From Xanthoparmelia taractica (Eukaryota; Ascomycota; Lecanoromycetes; Lecanorales; Parmeliaceae): a stretch of DNA of 10,744 bases. The notes beneath the pieces are model-generated. The model had not been told where the DNA came from, ran no database searches, and saw only the letters and a program-made list of their open reading frames with translations. Position numbers and translations under genes: made by a program. Location: NCBI GenBank assembly GCA_033085395.1, contig JANQBS010000629.1, positions 1-10,744 on the forward strand, read 5' to 3'. Positions 8,268 to 10,744 of the stretch are shown one piece after another; the stretch's first letter is position 1, and every line of letters begins with the position of its first letter.

Positions 8268-8539
8268 CGGGTCGGAAAGATATGGTATATTTAATGGTAT
8301 GGGACTAGTTTTTCGAATATTATACCAAAAGGTATGGGATATCCCATACTCCCATTGGGTTTTTAATAAATATATTACGTAATATTTTTTTATATTCTAA
8401 AAATACGTAAAAAGCTTAAGCGAACGCTTATGTAATTATAAAATTCTATAAATAGATTAAAAAGATATAATATTTTAAAAAAAGTTAAAAAAAAGTTAAA
8501 AACGACTATGTTCAATAGATACCACACCTTTCCGACCCG
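8268..8539 (+). mobile_element. MITE copy 3 (272 bp), at the junction of genes B and C
   Basis: Starts 'cgggtcggaaagatatggtat' and ends 'ataccacacctttccgacccg', flanked by TA at 8266-8267 and 8540-8541. It carries the perfect 18-bp palindrome gtatgggatatcccatac at 8332-8349 and the same conserved core as the other copies. Same orientation as copies 1 and 2. Differences from copy 2 are almost all transitions. The left neighbour is the 3' part of gene B (plus strand); the right neighbour is the 3' part of gene C (minus strand). Confidence 0.92.
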
Positions 8540-8540
8540 T

Positions 8541-9330
8541 AAATAAGAGTAACTCTTAAAAATTAATCTCACTCTACTATTTAAAGGATTTAGGATTTTA
8601 GAGCTTGCTTCTCTTTAGATCTTAATCGCTACTTATCTTCGTGTGCTTTTCGATAAAAACGAGTCTAATTAGTAATATATTGATTAAGAGTTAAAGGAAT
8701 TAGATTATAATATCTTGCAATTAATTCAATAGTGAGTTTCTCTTTTTATTAATCTAAATTATTCTTATAGACTAAAAAGACTTAATAATACTTGTTAATT
8801 GCACGATCTAGACGTATCTACTTAGATAGTTTCTTTAAAGTCTTTAAAGCCATTAATAAAGAAAGAAAGTATACGATTTCTTTGCTAAAGCGAGATATCT
8901 AGTTGATAAGTCTATTCTATAATCTTCTCGATTATCTATTAGCTAATTAACTTATATAGTAGATTATATATAAAGACGTTATTCAATCTCTATTGAAAAG
9001 ATAAAGAAGATTCTAAAGTAAGTGCGGAGTTTAAGTTAATTACCTCTAAAATAAGACCTAAAGTTACTTCTTTGTAATAGAGTGATATAAATTCTTATTC
9101 GACGTTCATCTAATCTTTTTATACGAACCCTTTTCTATAAGTAGCGATCGGGAACACAATATTATTATTGCTAGTCATAGCTATCTATAAATATAATGGG
9201 AGTGAGATATATATTATATCTATCGTCGAGGTTGCGTAGTAGCGATATTTATTAAATCTCGTTATCACCGAAGATCTCTATCGTAATCGCGATTTTCGTC
9301 TTCTAAGTTCTCACGTATAGGTGAGGCCAT
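8541..9330 (-). pseudogene. Gene C: unrecognised, mostly helical protein, RIP-inactivated, ends at MITE 3
   Basis: A minus-strand frame of about 263 codons runs from the ATG at 9330-9328 ('MASPIRENLEDENRDYDRD') down to MITE 3 with no frameshift. It contains more than twenty stops, nearly all TAA/TAG and therefore probable former Gln/Trp. Later stretches read 'ITSLYIIYYIS*LASNR', 'FSKEIVYFLSLLMALKTLKK' (about 8815-8880) and 'TRFYRKAHEDK*RLRSKEK' (about 8615-8670). Replacing stops by Gln gives a Gln/Leu/Lys-rich helical protein, probably coiled coil. I do not recognise the family. The 5' part (about 9110-9330) is richer in GC and less mutated than the rest. Whether the frame originally continued past MITE 3 is unclear, because 8190-8265 is better explained as the end of gene B on the other strand. 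Confidence 0.5.
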
Positions 9331-9892
9331 ACGATGTGAGACTAGGATAAAATAGGAATTACTAGCGGGGAACGACGTCTCGATAGTACGGTCTTCAAGT
9401 AGCTACACGTCTTTATATTCGCTATAGTATACGCACGTCCCTAGCTATAATATATATCTCGCTCCGAGTAAAATTATATATAACTAGATTAATTTAATAA
9501 GATTAGAACTAAATTATATTCGTAGAAGATATCAAAGAGATCTTAAATATCGTTATGAAATAGCGATTATCGATATATTTTCGCCTTGTAACTATCTTGC
9601 TTATATTAATTAGTTATAAAGTTTAATTATTAAGATATACTTAGTTAAATAAAGAACAGTCAACGAGCATCGAATAATCTCGTATTATATACGTGTTGTA
9701 AACGAGAAACACTCTTAAAAGTTTCTTTTATTCGTCTATTCCTTAATAATCTAACTTATATTAATACTCTAATATATTTCGCAAGAACTATATATTTTTA
9801 TAAAATAATCGCTTCGTCTATTTATACTTTCTAATTTCGTATTTATTTGCTATTTAAAATTAGTACTTTACTTAGATAACTAATCTTCTAAT
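9331..9892. other. Region upstream of gene C, no gene assigned
   Basis: The part from 9331 to about 9480 is relatively GC-rich and would hold the gene C promoter (position only). From about 9540 to 9892 one plus-strand frame is fairly open ('LVLYTCCKRETLLKVSFIRL' at about 9680-9740), with RIP-type stops before and after. This is too little to call a gene. Confidence 0.35.
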
Positions 9893-9894
9893 TA

Positions 9895-10262
9895 CGAGTC
9901 GAAAAGGTCTGGAATGATCTGGGATATGGGATGTCGATATCATATCATGGTATGGTATGGTATTAAGATTATATTATTTGATTTTTATAGAATAGTCTAA
10001 GAGACGTGCTGATATTATGAAATAATCTAGTAAATTTCTAATATATATAGGGATATCTTATGTTATATGTAGAGATATGAGAAATATACTATATATAGAA
10101 GAAGTTACTCTATATAGAATCATGCGAACGTATTCTAGTTATTATTCTAGTTATCACTTCACTTCATTATCACGTTATTAAGTATTCTAGTTATTATTCT
10201 AGCTATTACTTCACTCTATTATCGTTATTATCATTACTTTACTTCATTATCACGTTATTAAG
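9895..10262 (+). mobile_element. Large MITE-like repeat, subfamily 2, right copy (right end not found)
   Basis: Begins 'cgagtcgaaaaggtctgg' after TA (9893-9894), followed by 'atctgggatatgggat' and 'atatcatatcatggtatggt'. This is the inverted counterpart of 391-1, with homology traceable at least to about 10080 via 'aaatttctaatatatatag' (about 10031-10050). It relates to the short MITEs through its terminus and the GGGATATGGGA/TGGGATATCCCA region. I could not find a matching right terminus before 10744, so the end given is the end of the tandem repeats, not a proven boundary. Confidence 0.6.
10131..10262. repeat. Tandem direct repeat with internal duplication
   Basis: Copy 1 is 10131-10182 and copy 2 is 10183-10262. 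Both start 'tattctagttattattctag' and end 'cattatcacgttattaag'. Copy 2 is 28 bp longer because of an internal 'attactt(c/t)act' duplication. A related 'tattctagttattattta' lies at about 25-42 in the left repeat, which supports the two edge repeats being the same family. Confidence 0.7.
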
Positions 10263-10744
10263 CTAAGCTCGTTATCGTATTTAATATTATATTACGAAAG
10301 GTCTTCGTAATTACTTAAGACTTAACTAGTTATTTTTATTATTAATAATATATTTAATTTATTTAATTATTAGAAGAATTATTAGCACGTTAATTATAAT
10401 AATAGTTTATTATCTATTTTACGATAATAAATTTCTCTCTTCTTTCTTCGCATTATAAAAAGAATTTATAATTATTTTTTATTAATATATATTCTTAGTT
10501 ATTAAAGTTACACGCTTTATATAAATAATATAAAGATTAATATCTTTGAATATATAATAAAGTAAAGATTTCGTCGACTTATAAATAGTCTTAATAATCG
10601 ATATAAAAAAACGTATTTTCTTTATATATATTATCGCGATCTATCTTATTGCTCGCGAAAAGAAGAACTTAAGAATTATTAAATCGAATTTTCTCTAATA
10701 GCGACGAATCTTATATAAAGTAATAATTATAATTTATTAATAAA
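10263..10744. other. AT-rich tail, nothing assigned
   Basis: About 480 bp dominated by 'attaataa' and 'tataat' type sequence. No reading frame, hairpin or repeat stands out apart from a short 6-bp inverted repeat around 10294-10312 (ttacga/tcgtaa). It may be the interior of the right edge element or older RIP-degraded DNA. Confidence 0.4.

Noticed and set aside
8390..8572. Minus-strand 60-codon open frame
   Set aside because: It lies almost wholly inside MITE 3, and its equivalent in copies 1 and 2 is not conserved as a protein.
1..10744. Mitochondrial or AT-rich bacterial/phage origin
   Set aside because: CpG is common, CpA/TpG is depleted, stops fall at Gln/Trp codons, and the hAT and TA-MITE elements are eukaryotic nuclear types; no bacterial gene organisation or ribosome binding sites are seen.

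Overview
The window looks like AT-rich, repeat-induced point mutation (RIP)-degraded DNA from a filamentous ascomycete (Pezizomycotina-type) genome. CpG is still common, whereas CpA and TpG are scarce and TpA is abundant. Long, otherwise coherent reading frames are broken mainly by TAA/TAG, plus a few TGA at positions where tryptophan is expected. That is the pattern of C-to-T change on both strands at CpA (Gln and Trp codons become stops, His becomes Tyr, Cys becomes Tyr, Glu/Asp become Lys/Asn). I see no intact protein-coding gene, tRNA, rRNA or CRISPR array.

Reading through the stops, the middle of the window resolves into three dead genes. Gene A (minus, about 985-3060) is unrecognised, rich in Gln and charged residues, and interrupted by a MITE. 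Gene B (plus, from about 3551 to 8267) is a long protein of unknown function with an acidic heptad-repeat linker and a C-terminal half that may have been a 2-oxoglutarate/Fe(II) oxygenase-like domain. Gene C (minus, 9330 to 8541) is a mostly helical unknown. A and B are divergent; B and C converge.

The insertions are layered. A hAT transposon (3613-5928) appears to have landed in the 5' part of gene B: 'gctaagaaac' flanks it on both sides, and removing it restores one frame. The hAT carries a BED-finger transposase on the plus strand that lost its C-terminal part. A 271-272 bp MITE family with about 21 bp terminal inverted repeats and TA target duplications is present in three copies in the same orientation: 1095-1366 (inside gene A), 5653-5923 (at the truncated 3' end of the hAT) and 8268-8539 (at the B/C junction). 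Two larger relatives of this family lie in inverted orientation at the window edges (..-391 and 9895-..), with their sharp ends facing inward.

Nothing here is likely to be expressed as protein. The interest is in the order of events recorded (genes, then hAT, then MITEs, with RIP acting throughout), in the unrecognised gene trio A-B-C bracketed by inverted repeats, and in the MITE family itself.
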